Assembly (NCBI GenBank): GCA_036382855.1
Contig: DASVPO010000012.1
Location: 124,001 to 188,000 of the forward strand
Reading direction: 5' to 3'
Length of the DNA: 64,000 nucleotides
From: DASVTR01 sp036382855
GTDB taxonomy: Bacteria > Acidobacteriota > Blastocatellia > Pyrinomonadales > Pyrinomonadaceae
Below are positions 16,765 to 25,099 of this stretch, piece after piece. The notes below the pieces were generated by a model. It had not been told where the DNA came from. It saw nothing but the letters and a program-made list of their open reading frames with translations, and did not search any database. The translations under genes were made by a program, and so were the position numbers. Within the stretch, counting starts at the first letter, position 1. Every line of letters starts with the position of its first letter.

Positions 16765-18480
16765 TTGTCTGCCATGGCAACAGCCGCCGTCACAGCCGGG
16801 TTAAGGCCGGAGTTGTTTGACGAGGACAGCACACGTCTCTTCTTCAGCCGCAGATTGTTGAGCGTCATCCTCGCCGTTCTGGTCCTCTGCGGGTTCGGCT
16901 TTCGCGTCGCAGGCTCAAGCGCAGAAGGTCTCAGCGATGACGAACTCAACAAACTGAGCGCCGTCGCCGATTACCGCACGCGCGGATTGACCTCCATTAA
17001 CAGCGAACACCCGCTCTTGATGAAAGCTTTGCTGACCGCAAGCCTCATCGCCGCCGAAAAGTGGAACTCAACATCGCTCGTCGCAAAGCACCCCGCACAA
17101 CTTCAGATTCCTGTCGAAGCAGCGCTCCGTTTACCAAATATCTTGATGGGCGCGCTCTCGGTGCTGCTGCTCTATCTTCTCGTCGTAGAGTTGTTCGGCG
17201 TCGAAGCGGCGCTGATAGCGGCGGCACTGTGGGCCTTTGACCCTAGCGCAATAGGCTTTAGCCGTATCGTGAAGGAAGACACGCCGCTTTTGTTCTTCTT
17301 CCTGCTGGCTAACGTCTTCTGGCTGCGCGGGCAACGCGCCGCAGAAAGCGGAAGCAGCCGTCCTGAACTTTACTACTGGGCGACGGCCGCAGCCTTCGGC
17401 GCGATGGTGGCGTCGAAGTACGTCCCGTTTCTAATCTTCATCAGCATCAGCTACTACTACATCTTTCAGGAAATCCCTGCGACGCGCTGGCGTCTCGGCA
17501 AGCGTCGCATGTTCATGTTCTGTGTCGTGATGGGTGCGGCCTTTCTGCTGTGTAACCCGACCATCCTGCTGCCGGGAACGTGGCAGCAAATGCTGGCTTT
17601 CGCTAAGGGCCAACGCGTCGGCCACGACAGCTACGAGTTTATGGGCACGCTTTACCCGCACAAGATGATGGACTGGCTCAAAGGCGTGCCGTGGTATTTC
17701 TACTTCGTCTTCATCAGTATCAAGCTGCCGCTCTCAACACTCCTTGCGTTTTTGACCGGGCTGCCGTTGCTGCTTCGTCGCAAGCTCGGAGACGGGCGCT
17801 TCTTTCTCCTGTTCTGGACTCTGGTCGCATTTATCCCCTTCATGCTGGTCGGCAGCAAGTTTACGCGCTACTTCACGATGTCGCTGCCAATCGTTTTGAT
17901 AACGGCAGCCCTCGGCTTGCAGTTCATCGCCCGTTTCGTCGCACAACACTGTGCAGCCCTGATGGGCAACGATAAAATCCGACCTTACGCGCGGGCAATC
18001 ATTATCCTGCTGGCGCTACTTTCCTCCGCGTGGGCCTCCGCACGGAGCGCTCCGCACTACAGGCTCTACTCTAATCTGCTCGGCGGAGAGCGCGGGCGTG
18101 CGGGGGAATATTTTCCGCACGATGAGTTTTATGATTCGAGCGTGCGCGAGGCCGTGTTTGAGATTGCGCGGCGGGCCAATCCGGGCGCACGCATCGCCAG
18201 CGAGACGCCGAATCTCACAACCTACTACGCAGAGCAAGCGAACCGCACAGACCTTCGTTCAGTCTCTCTCTCGGATGCGGCTGCGCTCGGAGAGTTAACG
18301 GCCGGGGATTTCATCATCGCTGCGCGCGGTCGTCGTTATTACAGCAACGAAGCGCTGCTCTCGGCCCTGCGTCAAACGAGTGCGCCCGCCTTCAGCGTCG
18401 CGCTCGGCGAAGCGCCTTCGATTGACGTTTACGTTCTTGACGGAGCAAGTCTTTCGCTCATCGCTTCGCCTGCGCGCTGA
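16765..18480 (+). CDS. PMT/ArnT-like GT-C glycosyltransferase
   Basis: A 571-residue polytopic membrane protein. The first loop after TM1 holds the DDE-type motif (LSDDELNK) and SEHPLLMKALL, typical of GT39/GT83 glycosyltransferases that use polyprenyl-phosphate sugars. About ten further membrane helices follow, with FDPSAIGFSRIVKEDTPLLFF and VGSKFTRYFTMSLP. A soluble C-terminal domain of about 130 residues ends the protein. Donor and acceptor are unknown; protein or lipid glycosylation is likely. Start: TTG at 16765 has GGAG 10 nt upstream; the ATG at 16774 is the alternative. Confidence 0.8.
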   Translation: MSAMATAAVTAGLRPELFDEDSTRLFFSRRLLSVILAVLVLCGFGFRVAGSSAEGLSDDELNKLSAVADYRTRGLTSINSEHPLLMKALLTASLIAAEKWNSTSLVAKHPAQLQIPVEAALRLPNILMGALSVLLLYLLVVELFGVEAALIAAALWAFDPSAIGFSRIVKEDTPLLFFFLLANVFWLRGQRAAESGSSRPELYYWATAAAFGAMVASKYVPFLIFISISYYYIFQEIPATRWRLGKRRMFMFCVVMGAAFLLCNPTILLPGTWQQMLAFAKGQRVGHDSYEFMGTLYPHKMMDWLKGVPWYFYFVFISIKLPLSTLLAFLTGLPLLLRRKLGDGRFFLLFWTLVAFIPFMLVGSKFTRYFTMSLPIVLITAALGLQFIARFVAQHCAALMGNDKIRPYARAIIILLALLSSAWASARSAPHYRLYSNLLGGERGRAGEYFPHDEFYDSSVREAVFEIARRANPGARIASETPNLTTYYAEQANRTDLRSVSLSDAAALGELTAGDFIIAARGRRYYSNEALLSALRQTSAPAFSVALGEAPSIDVYVLDGASLSLIASPAR

Positions 18481-18549
18481 AGTTGCGGATGCAAATGGGC
18501 GCGCTTTGAGGAGAACAGTCGCGCTCTGCTGTTCGTTGAGGTAATACAG

Positions 18550-19050
18550 ATGGCCGATGAAAACCGCACGGATAGAACGCTGGCAATCTTGCCGTGGTTA
18601 TTTCCTCTGACTTACCTGCTGCACATCGCGGAGGAATACTGGGGCGGCGGCGGCTTCTCCGCCTACATGGCACGGACGCGGGGCGTCAATCTTCCGCCGA
18701 CGCGTTTTCTGTTGATGAACGGCATCGGGCTGGGATTGATGATAGTGGGAGTCGTGCTGGCGCGGCGTCTGCGTTTTACACACTGGTTGTTGGCCTGTTT
18801 CGGGGCAGTCGTAGTGGGCAACGGATTATCGCACACGGTCAATAGTGTTGCGACGCGCGAGTATAATCCGGGGCTGGTCACGGGGCTTTTAATCTGGATT
18901 CCGCTCGGGCTGCTGACGCTCTTTTACCTGAAAGGCAAGATGGCCCGCCGTAGGTTCTGGGCAGCGATGGCTATCGGGGTCGGAATTCTGCTCGTCGTGA
19001 TGCTGCTCGCGCTGAGCGGCGGCAATCCTTTATCGCTCCTGCGAAGATAA
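18550..19050 (+). CDS. HXXEE domain membrane protein
   Basis: A 166-residue protein with four or five membrane helices. The eponymous motif HIAEEYWGGGGF lies in the first helix region (about residue 25), followed by the conserved second His-containing segment NGLSHTVNSV. The HXXEE family is of unknown function; the His and Glu residues suggest a metal site in the membrane. It lies 69 bp downstream of the glycosyltransferase and may be co-transcribed. Confidence 0.78.
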   Translation: MADENRTDRTLAILPWLFPLTYLLHIAEEYWGGGGFSAYMARTRGVNLPPTRFLLMNGIGLGLMIVGVVLARRLRFTHWLLACFGAVVVGNGLSHTVNSVATREYNPGLVTGLLIWIPLGLLTLFYLKGKMARRRFWAAMAIGVGILLVVMLLALSGGNPLSLLRR

Positions 19051-19313
19051 ATTGAACTGAAGCGACGGACGTGCGGAGCGTAAATCTCAAACGCCGCAGG
19101 TCAGATGTTCCGGCTGTCGTGTAATATCTAAGACAAGACATTTAGCCTGCGGCCTGTTTATCGTTTTCTTAACGACGAATCAGGTTTCTCTGTTAAGAAT
19201 CGCGTCGGCAGGAGTATTGACTGGCGCTCAGGATTCAAGTTACAAGTTTCCTGTTTGCAGTTTCCTGCTTAATAAACACACGGCTTACTACTTAAATTTT
19301 TTGGAGACGAGCG

Positions 19314-20444
19314 ATGAAACGTTGCCCTTCATGTCAACGCACTTATACGGACCCTGCGCAGATTTTCTGTGCCGACGACGGCGCGCTCCTGACTGAGGAT
19401 AATCAGGCGGCCGGCGATTTACAGAAGACCCTTATCTCTCCCGGCCCGCCGAATTATTCGACGACACCGCCGCCATCGTGGCCGCCGGGCGGGCAAGCTC
19501 CGCCGCCGGGACAGGGAGGCCAGCAATGGGGCTCAGCGCCGCCGCCGCAACAGCCCTACGGACAGCAACAGTACGGCCAGCAGCAATATGGACAGCAGCA
19601 GCAGCAGTACGGCCAACAACCCTACGGACAACAACAACAGCTGGGCGGACAATGGGGCGGCTACCATCAGCAGCCGGGCGCGCCCTCTGCCTACGCGGCG
19701 GCCACCGGCGGCCGAAAAGCGCTGAGCCTCGTCGCCCTGATTCTCGGAGCTTTGAGCGCAATCGGCGCGCTTCTCTTCGTCACTGGAATCATTCCGCGCT
19801 ACTTCTACGTTTCGCAGTTTAGATTCCGCACAGACGAATTTGTGGTTGGAAGTTTCATTGCCAGCATCTTAGGCGGGCTGGCCGTGATTCTGGGAATTGT
19901 CGCGCTGATTTTTGCCATCTCCAGAGCAGGGCGCTGGGCCGGTAAAGGATTGGCGATTGCTGCAATCGCGCTCGGGCTTCTGGGCGGCGTGACATCGGCC
20001 GTGATGAACGCCACGAGTTCGGTTGCCTACTTCGGCTCTGACAACTCCAACAGCAATTCCAACCGTTCGAACAGCAACAATTCCAACGGCAGCACGACTC
20101 ACAACAGCCATAACAGCAGCACGACCTCCAGCAGCAACTCAAACGACAACACGTCCAATAGTAGCAGCACTACTAACAGCAACAGCACCTCTACTTCCAC
20201 ATCCTCGTCCATGACCGAGGATGAAAAGTACAGGATTTTCTATGCCGCCGGAAAGACCGGCGACTCCGCCCTGCAAAGCGAGATTGCACAACTCATCGGC
20301 ATCATTGACGCACAGGGAATGCCGACGCCTTACTACGAAACCTTCGTCACAGGCACTTTCGAATGGGCCTCAAGAGACCGCAGCTTTCCAGCCACGGTGG
20401 ACACGCCATCTAAGGCCAGAGACTACGTCATGTCGCACAAGTAG
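19314..20444 (+). CDS. Zinc-ribbon, DUF4190-like membrane protein with low-complexity linkers
   Basis: 376 residues. N-terminal zinc ribbon CPSCQRTYTDPAQIFCADD, a Pro/Gly then QQYG-repeat linker (about 40-120), two or three membrane helices with the DUF4190 pattern (SLVALILGALSAIGALLF; GGLAVILGIVALIFAISR; GKGLAIAAIALGLLGG), a Ser/Asn/Thr-rich spacer and a small C-terminal domain (MTEDEKYRIFYAAGKTGD...). It shares the ribbon and Asn-rich spacer with the 12278 protein, so the two are modular relatives. The function is unknown. Confidence 0.72.
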   Translation: MKRCPSCQRTYTDPAQIFCADDGALLTEDNQAAGDLQKTLISPGPPNYSTTPPPSWPPGGQAPPPGQGGQQWGSAPPPQQPYGQQQYGQQQYGQQQQQYGQQPYGQQQQLGGQWGGYHQQPGAPSAYAAATGGRKALSLVALILGALSAIGALLFVTGIIPRYFYVSQFRFRTDEFVVGSFIASILGGLAVILGIVALIFAISRAGRWAGKGLAIAAIALGLLGGVTSAVMNATSSVAYFGSDNSNSNSNRSNSNNSNGSTTHNSHNSSTTSSSNSNDNTSNSSSTTNSNSTSTSTSSSMTEDEKYRIFYAAGKTGDSALQSEIAQLIGIIDAQGMPTPYYETFVTGTFEWASRDRSFPATVDTPSKARDYVMSHK

Positions 20445-20468
20445 CGGCAATTTGCGGCGGCGAATAAC

Positions 20469-20497
20469 TTGACAGGGCGAAACACTGTCCATATGAT
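20469..20497 (+). promoter_or_regulatory. Sigma70 promoter of tRNA-Ala
   Basis: TTGACA (20469-20474), 17-bp spacer, TATGAT (20492-20497), 14 bp upstream of the tRNA. Confidence 0.8.
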
Positions 20498-20511
20498 TGA
20501 CGCCAGGTTAT

Positions 20512-20588
<77 letters not shown>

Positions 20589-20594
20589 TTAAAT

Positions 20595-21725
20595 TCAATT
20601 ACTTACGGCAGGCCCGCCAGCCTGCCGTTTTCCTTTGCCTCGACTTTTGGCGGATTTTTGACGAACCGCGCCCGGTTTCGCCAGCTTTTCCACCGCTTCC
20701 CGCTTAGCCTCTTCCATCGCGTGCGAGTAACGTTTCGTCGTCCTGATGTCGCCGTGGCCTAGAATCTCCGCAATCACAATCACGTTGACGCCAGCGTCCG
20801 CCAGCCGGGTTGCTGCCGTATGGCGCAGGTCGTGAAAGCGAAAGTCGTCAATCTCAGCCGTCGCGCACGCTTCGTTGAACTTCTTTTTGATGTCAACCAA
20901 GCGCCCGCCCGTCTTCGGACTCGGAAAGACGTAACCGCTCGTCTTCGGCTGGCGCTCCAACATCTCGCGCGCCGCCGCGTTCATCGGTACAACTCTATCC
21001 TTGCTGGTCTTCGTATTGCGAACGTGAATCACTCCGCGAGAAAAATCAACGTCGAACCAGCGCAAGTTAAAGATTTCCCCGCGACGCATCCCTGTGTGAA
21101 TCGCCATCGTGACAATATCCTGTAACAACGGCTCGCCATCAAGCGCGGCGAAGAGTCTCTTTTCTTCATCTTTGGAGAGATAGCGGCTGCGCTCGTTGTC
21201 GGCCCGCATCGGCTTGACCCTCCGGCAAGGGTTGCCCGGTATCAACTCATCGTCCACGGCCAGCGTGAGAATTGCCGATAACACCGCAAGCTCACGATTG
21301 ACCGTCGCCGGGCTTCGTTTTCGCTCGTACTTAGTCTTCGTTTCGCTCTGTTTCCTTTTGAACTCTTCAACGTCCGATTTCTTGATTTCCTGCAAAGTCC
21401 GGCCCTTGAAGAACTCGCAAAGCACGCCCGCGATTTGAGCATCACGCGCGTAGGAGCGTTTTTTGTTTGTCTGTTGCAGTGGCAAGTAAGTTTCCCTGAC
21501 GAACGACGAGAACAGCAACGGTGGAGCTTCGGCCGGCGGCTCAGGATTGAATCGCTTGTTGAAGAGGTCGTCCCAGATTGCCTCTGCTGCCTGCTTCGCC
21601 TGGGCGAAATTGCGCGCGTCTTTGATGATTCCCCGATACCGCTCACCGCGCAAAGCAAACTCGTAGTAGTAACACCGCTTTGACGGGTTTCCCTTCTCGC
21701 CGGGTTTCTTGATGTTTATTTTCAA
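20595..21725 (-). CDS. int: Tyrosine recombinase integrase
   Basis: 376 residues. An N-terminal arm-type and SAM-like core-binding domain (about 1-165) is followed by the catalytic domain. The active-site residues are visible: Arg in HTGMRRGEIFNL, Lys in TKTSKDRVV, HxxR in FHDLRHTAA, His in LGHGDI and the nucleophilic Tyr in TTKRYSH. The stop codon lies 7 bp from the attL repeat, the usual place for an integrase that targets a tRNA. A basic tail (KSAKSRGKGKRQ) ends the protein. The nearest upstream gene is the HTH protein at 21769, 43 bp away, probably its excisionase. Confidence 0.95.
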   Translation of the reverse strand: MKINIKKPGEKGNPSKRCYYYEFALRGERYRGIIKDARNFAQAKQAAEAIWDDLFNKRFNPEPPAEAPPLLFSSFVRETYLPLQQTNKKRSYARDAQIAGVLCEFFKGRTLQEIKKSDVEEFKRKQSETKTKYERKRSPATVNRELAVLSAILTLAVDDELIPGNPCRRVKPMRADNERSRYLSKDEEKRLFAALDGEPLLQDIVTMAIHTGMRRGEIFNLRWFDVDFSRGVIHVRNTKTSKDRVVPMNAAAREMLERQPKTSGYVFPSPKTGGRLVDIKKKFNEACATAEIDDFRFHDLRHTAATRLADAGVNVIVIAEILGHGDIRTTKRYSHAMEEAKREAVEKLAKPGAVRQKSAKSRGKGKRQAGGPAVSN

Positions 21726-21768
21726 GGTTGCTCTCCTTTCGGAAAAGCAGCCGTCACATAAAACGGCG

Positions 21769-21990
21769 TCACTTTACCACGCTCAATTTTGTTCGTCTTG
21801 GCTTTTGCTGCACGACGCATCCGGCCTGCTCAAGTGTCCAAGTCATCAACTCGCCGTGATGAAAGCGCAGGAGAGCGCCCACTTTGCGAAATGGTATCTT
21901 TCCTTTTGAGGCCCAACTGTAAAGCGTCCCCGGCTTCACTTGGAGCAATTCGGCCGCCTCTTCAACTGTCAGGAGTTTTTCCGGCTCCAT
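21769..21990 (-). CDS. Excisionase-family HTH protein (helix-turn-helix 17)
   Basis: A 73-residue protein. LLTVEEAAELLQVKPGTLYSWASKGKIPFRKVG is a MerR/Xis-type winged-helix DNA-binding domain, with the wing LLRFHHGELMTW. It lies directly between the primase-polymerase gene (3 bp away) and the integrase, where an excisionase that controls recombination direction would be expected. GGGAG precedes the ATG. Confidence 0.85.
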   Translation of the reverse strand: MEPEKLLTVEEAAELLQVKPGTLYSWASKGKIPFRKVGALLRFHHGELMTWTLEQAGCVVQQKPRRTKLSVVK

Positions 21991-21993
21991 GAT

Positions 21994-23547
21994 TCACGCT
22001 CCCACGGCAACGCGGTTGGCGGCGTAGCTCGCCGCGCTTTTTGCAATCTTCTGGACTTCCGCAACCGGCAGAGGCGATGAGCAGCGCCGCGCGTTGATGT
22101 CCAGTAGTTCGGTTTCAATCTCTGCCTGACTCCAACCTTGACCGCGTAGTGAGCAACCGATTTTGAATAGCGTTTGATTTCGCTCGCCCTCTGGAATCAG
22201 AGCGCCGATGCTTGGGCCGCTTTTGGCGCGTGGCTGCGTTTTCTGAGTCGCTGCGCCTCTCTCTTCGGTCAATTTCCTGATTAACCATTCTGGCGGCGCG
22301 GCGGGCTTAAAATTGGTCAGCCATTCGTAGCGCCGCCCGCTTCCGTGCAGGGAAGGCGCTGCAATGATGTAGCCGCCCTCGCCGCGCACGTCTATGCCCT
22401 CGCCAAGTCGCCCGGCTGAATTGCGAATGTTTGAGCCTTGCGGATAAGCAAAGATGATGTGATGACCGCCGCCGCCCGTTCGGGACTGCATCGTCTCAAG
22501 CCATGCGTCGCCGTGCTCTTCGATGAGGGCGGTCAGGGAAGCATCGCCGCCATGTCTGGGGTCAATGTCAAGCACCAGCCAGCCGGACGCCTCGCCGGTA
22601 GGGATGCCGATATTCGCGTCTGGAAACTTGCGCCAGTGGAGGCGCACGGTTGCCGGGTCGCGCGTCGCATCCTTAAAGCCATTCGGAGTGTAGGGCGATT
22701 TATCAGCTTTGACGGGGAAGGCCGGAACATCGTCATAATTTACATAATCAAGCGCCGCCGTGAGCATATCGGGCTTTTCTTCAACGGTTTCTTCATCTTC
22801 ACGGGGTAACAAATTTGTTACCCCGCTCGCCGTGCCGACCGCTTCGGCCTCCTGAAGCAAGCGTTTTGCGACCGCGCGCAGCCAGACAGCCCCGTTGCCG
22901 CCGCGCGCTGCAATCTGTTCGGCAACCTTCCGCGCCGATTTTTCCAGCCGCCCCTGCTGCGAGTTGGCATAGTCTCTTAAATCCATCTGCGCCTTTCCTT
23001 CATCTTCCGCTTTGGGGTCAAAGCGAACCAGCTTCGACATTGCCCAACCAACCTGCGCGGCCATCGCAGCCCCCGGATGCTTGGGCCACAATTCCGACTC
23101 ACGCGCCAGCATCACGGCGGCATCTGCGACGGGCTTCAGTTTGTCGGTGTATTCGGTCGCGGTGTGAGTCTGCGTGCCGTCCGTGGCTGTGACCAACTCG
23201 CCGCCGCGCTTGACGTGAAACAGTTGGAAGCCTGTTTGCTCCTGATAATCCAAGAGGCCGTTAAGCAGGCGGCGCACTCTCGCTTCTCGTGCTACGTCCG
23301 TGCCTGTGAATTGCAGATATTGCGCGATGCTCAGATGCGAGCGTGTGAAGGGAGCGCCGGCGACTTTCCCGCCGCCGTGCGCGCTCTGTAGCGCTGAGAT
23401 GAAAGCGCGCACCTTCGGCGGCATCATAATGCCGGTCTCTTCAGTGATGCGTTGAATTATCAAATTCTGCATCGCTTCGATGTTGGCATGATCGCGCCGC
23501 CGCTGCGCCGCGTACTTATCATTCCAAGAGCCTTGATAGTCAGTCAT
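21994..23547 (-). CDS. Primase-polymerase (prim-pol) replication protein
   Basis: 517 residues from an ATG at 23547, which overlaps the upstream stop (ATGA). An N-terminal helical domain (1-245) is unrecognised. The bifunctional primase-polymerase domain is about 270-425, with the metal-binding DID at 327-329 (VLDIDPRHGG) and GGGGHHIIF at 358-366. A PriCT-1-like tail follows (GERNQTLFKIGCSLRGQGWS..., about 453-510). It would initiate replication of the excised element; no helicase is encoded in the element, so a host helicase is presumably used. A 24-bp perfect palindrome lies inside the gene where residues 242-249 are encoded. Confidence 0.88.
   Translation of the reverse strand: MTDYQGSWNDKYAAQRRRDHANIEAMQNLIIQRITEETGIMMPPKVRAFISALQSAHGGGKVAGAPFTRSHLSIAQYLQFTGTDVAREARVRRLLNGLLDYQEQTGFQLFHVKRGGELVTATDGTQTHTATEYTDKLKPVADAAVMLARESELWPKHPGAAMAAQVGWAMSKLVRFDPKAEDEGKAQMDLRDYANSQQGRLEKSARKVAEQIAARGGNGAVWLRAVAKRLLQEAEAVGTASGVTNLLPREDEETVEEKPDMLTAALDYVNYDDVPAFPVKADKSPYTPNGFKDATRDPATVRLHWRKFPDANIGIPTGEASGWLVLDIDPRHGGDASLTALIEEHGDAWLETMQSRTGGGGHHIIFAYPQGSNIRNSAGRLGEGIDVRGEGGYIIAAPSLHGSGRRYEWLTNFKPAAPPEWLIRKLTEERGAATQKTQPRAKSGPSIGALIPEGERNQTLFKIGCSLRGQGWSQAEIETELLDINARRCSSPLPVAEVQKIAKSAASYAANRVAVGA
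22802..22825. repeat. 24-bp perfect palindrome inside the prim-pol gene
   Basis: CGGGGTAACAAA followed immediately by its reverse complement TTTGTTACCCCG. It lies in the sequence for the linker between the N-terminal domain and the catalytic domain. It is a candidate binding site for a dimeric protein or a replication-initiation site. Confidence 0.8.
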
Positions 23548-23768
23548 AGGAGCCCCCGTCTCTTCGCACACGGCGGGCAAACTTTGCAGACTTCCACGCG
23601 CCCCTCGACGCAAAGAATGGTGATAGTCGTTGCCGTTCGGTTGAATCTCTTGCCGCAAGACAAGCACGGCTCGAACCATTGAGACACAGCTTGCGCCTCC
23701 GGCTCTTCAGCAGCCAGAGCGTGCCTGTGGATGGCGTTATCGGCGTTGATTGTTTGTTGACTTTGCAT
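23544..23768 (-). CDS. Small zinc-finger-like protein
   Basis: 74 residues. CLSCGKRF and, after 17 residues, CKVCPPCAKR give two CxxC pairs able to bind one zinc ion. The stop overlaps the prim-pol start codon (ATGA), so the two are translationally coupled. A role as a small DNA- or RNA-binding partner of the primase is inference from the position. The frame and coupling are the only evidence for this start. Confidence 0.65.
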   Translation of the reverse strand: MQSQQTINADNAIHRHALAAEEPEAQAVSQWFEPCLSCGKRFNRTATTITILCVEGRVEVCKVCPPCAKRRGLL

Positions 23769-23898
23769 CGCCAGATTTCCTTAAGTCTGCCGATGCCTTG
23801 AACAGGAAGGGTGTAAACGGATAGTATTCGCACTAGCCGCGCCGCAATCGCGGTTCTTGCACCCGCTCGATGTTCCAAGCATCGGACGTGTGTGGAGC

Positions 23899-23948
23899 GG
23901 GTAGCACGTCGCTCGTATCCGCCAAGATTCAGAGGCGACGTACTACCC
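23899..23948. repeat. 14-bp inverted repeat upstream of the zinc-finger/primase genes
   Basis: GGGTAGCACGTCGC (23899-23912) and GCGACGTACTACCC (23935-23948) pair at 13 of 14 positions around a 22-nt loop, in the 200-bp non-coding gap between the membrane-protein genes and the replication genes. It could be a terminator of the structural operon, an operator or an origin. Confidence 0.6.
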
Positions 23949-23975
23949 TGTTAAAATCTCAAGCCTTCAATCTCT

Positions 23976-24179
23976 CTAAAGATAGCGCTTGTCTTCCAGC
24001 CACGGCTTGACCAACATCGCGCCGACAATCAACAGAACCACGCCCAACAGAGCATAGCTCTCGTGTTCCTCTTCGGCGCGGCGCTGGCTTGCAGCTTCGT
24101 TGCGCAGCCTCATCTGCTCCGCTGGCGTGCGGTACTCTAAATTCATTACGCCGGGGAGTGTGCCAGGTGGAAAAGACAT
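23976..24179 (-). CDS. Small single-pass membrane protein of the element
   Basis: 67 residues: a charged N-terminal half (PAEQMRLRNEAASQRRAEEEHES) and one membrane helix near the C-terminus (YALLGVVLLIVGAMLVKPW) with a nine-residue tail. No signal peptide. It belongs to the run of single-TM proteins in this operon. The function is unknown. Last gene of the structural run before the 200-bp gap. Confidence 0.65.
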   Translation of the reverse strand: MSFPPGTLPGVMNLEYRTPAEQMRLRNEAASQRRAEEEHESYALLGVVLLIVGAMLVKPWLEDKRYL

Positions 24180-24194
24180 TCAACGCGCTCCCGC

Positions 24195-24500
24195 TTAGTT
24201 ATTCGACGGCTGCGCTGGCGGCGAAAACATCTGCGCGGACTGGCTCAGAGCGTGCGCCATTAGCTGCCGCTTTTCTTCTTCATCCATAGCTAGCACGGAA
24301 GCCTCAAGCGCTCCGTTGCGAGCGGCTGTTACTATCTGGTCAACGGCGGTGAGCGCCCACCGCTCATCCTCTGAAACCTCTTTGCCTTCCGTCGCGCGCT
24401 TCAGTATCTCGACCATTTCACCCGTCGTCGTCTTATACTTTTCGACGAGCACGGCCATGCGCGCCCGCTCGCCTTCCGACAAGAATCTACCTAGACTCAT
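24195..24500 (-). CDS. Small helical soluble protein of the element
   Basis: 101 residues, almost entirely amphipathic helix (LSEGERARMAVLVEKYKTTTGEM..., LAMDEEEKRQLMAHALSQSA) with no membrane segment and a Pro-rich tail. It lies between two single-TM protein genes (15 and 12 bp). I do not recognise it; the size and helicity would suit a scaffold, adaptor or regulatory protein. Confidence 0.6.
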   Translation of the reverse strand: MSLGRFLSEGERARMAVLVEKYKTTTGEMVEILKRATEGKEVSEDERWALTAVDQIVTAARNGALEASVLAMDEEEKRQLMAHALSQSAQMFSPPAQPSNN

Positions 24501-24512
24501 AACTCACTCCTT

Positions 24513-25088
24513 CTACATTTTCAGAATTACGATAGCTCCGAGCGCAAGCGCTCCGATGATTAACCAATTCGGCCCGTCGCCGTCCTCGTCGTCGTCGCTG
24601 TCTATCTCACTCTTTGGTCTGTAACCGCTGCCCGCCGTCGCTATCTTTTCAGCGATAGGCGAGCGCGAACCATACGAAACTCCGATGCCAGCGTGCCACG
24701 CGAGGCCCGCGATAGCCTGCGCCGCATCCTGCAAGCTGCCGAAGCCGCTGCTAATGCAGCGGGCCTCTCCGACAACTCTATCGTAGAGAACATACGACGT
24801 GACATCTAGCCGCACGTCGGCCCAACCGTTTGACTGCAACACCGCACGAAAGCGCTCAGTGTTCGGTTGAGTAATTCCGAGCACACTCCCGGCGCGATTC
24901 ATCGTCGTTGTATCAAACGCAAACTTAATGACATCGTTGCGGCCCACGCGCGACTCGTCAACGCGCGGGTCTAACCCTGCGTTGTAGCCTTCCGTGAGAA
25001 AGCGCTGCATCTGCTCGAACAATGTCTCGCCAAGCCCTGCGCGACCGTAAACAGGATGCGCGTGCGCGTTGTAGTATCTTGCACTCAT
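24513..25088 (-). CDS. C-terminally anchored membrane protein of the element
   Basis: 191 residues from an ATG at 25088 with GAGG about 9 nt upstream; a TTG at 25103 is the longer alternative. About 150 residues of soluble domain (with NRAGSVLGITQPNTERFRAVL and VTSYVLYDRVV) are followed by an acidic linker (SEIDSDDDEDGDG) and a final helix NWLIIGALALGAIVILKM at the very end. I do not recognise the soluble domain. The acidic linker before the anchor is shared in style with other proteins of the operon. Confidence 0.7.
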   Translation of the reverse strand: MSARYYNAHAHPVYGRAGLGETLFEQMQRFLTEGYNAGLDPRVDESRVGRNDVIKFAFDTTTMNRAGSVLGITQPNTERFRAVLQSNGWADVRLDVTSYVLYDRVVGEARCISSGFGSLQDAAQAIAGLAWHAGIGVSYGSRSPIAEKIATAGSGYRPKSEIDSDDDEDGDGPNWLIIGALALGAIVILKM

Positions 25089-25099
25089 AACCTTGTCCC

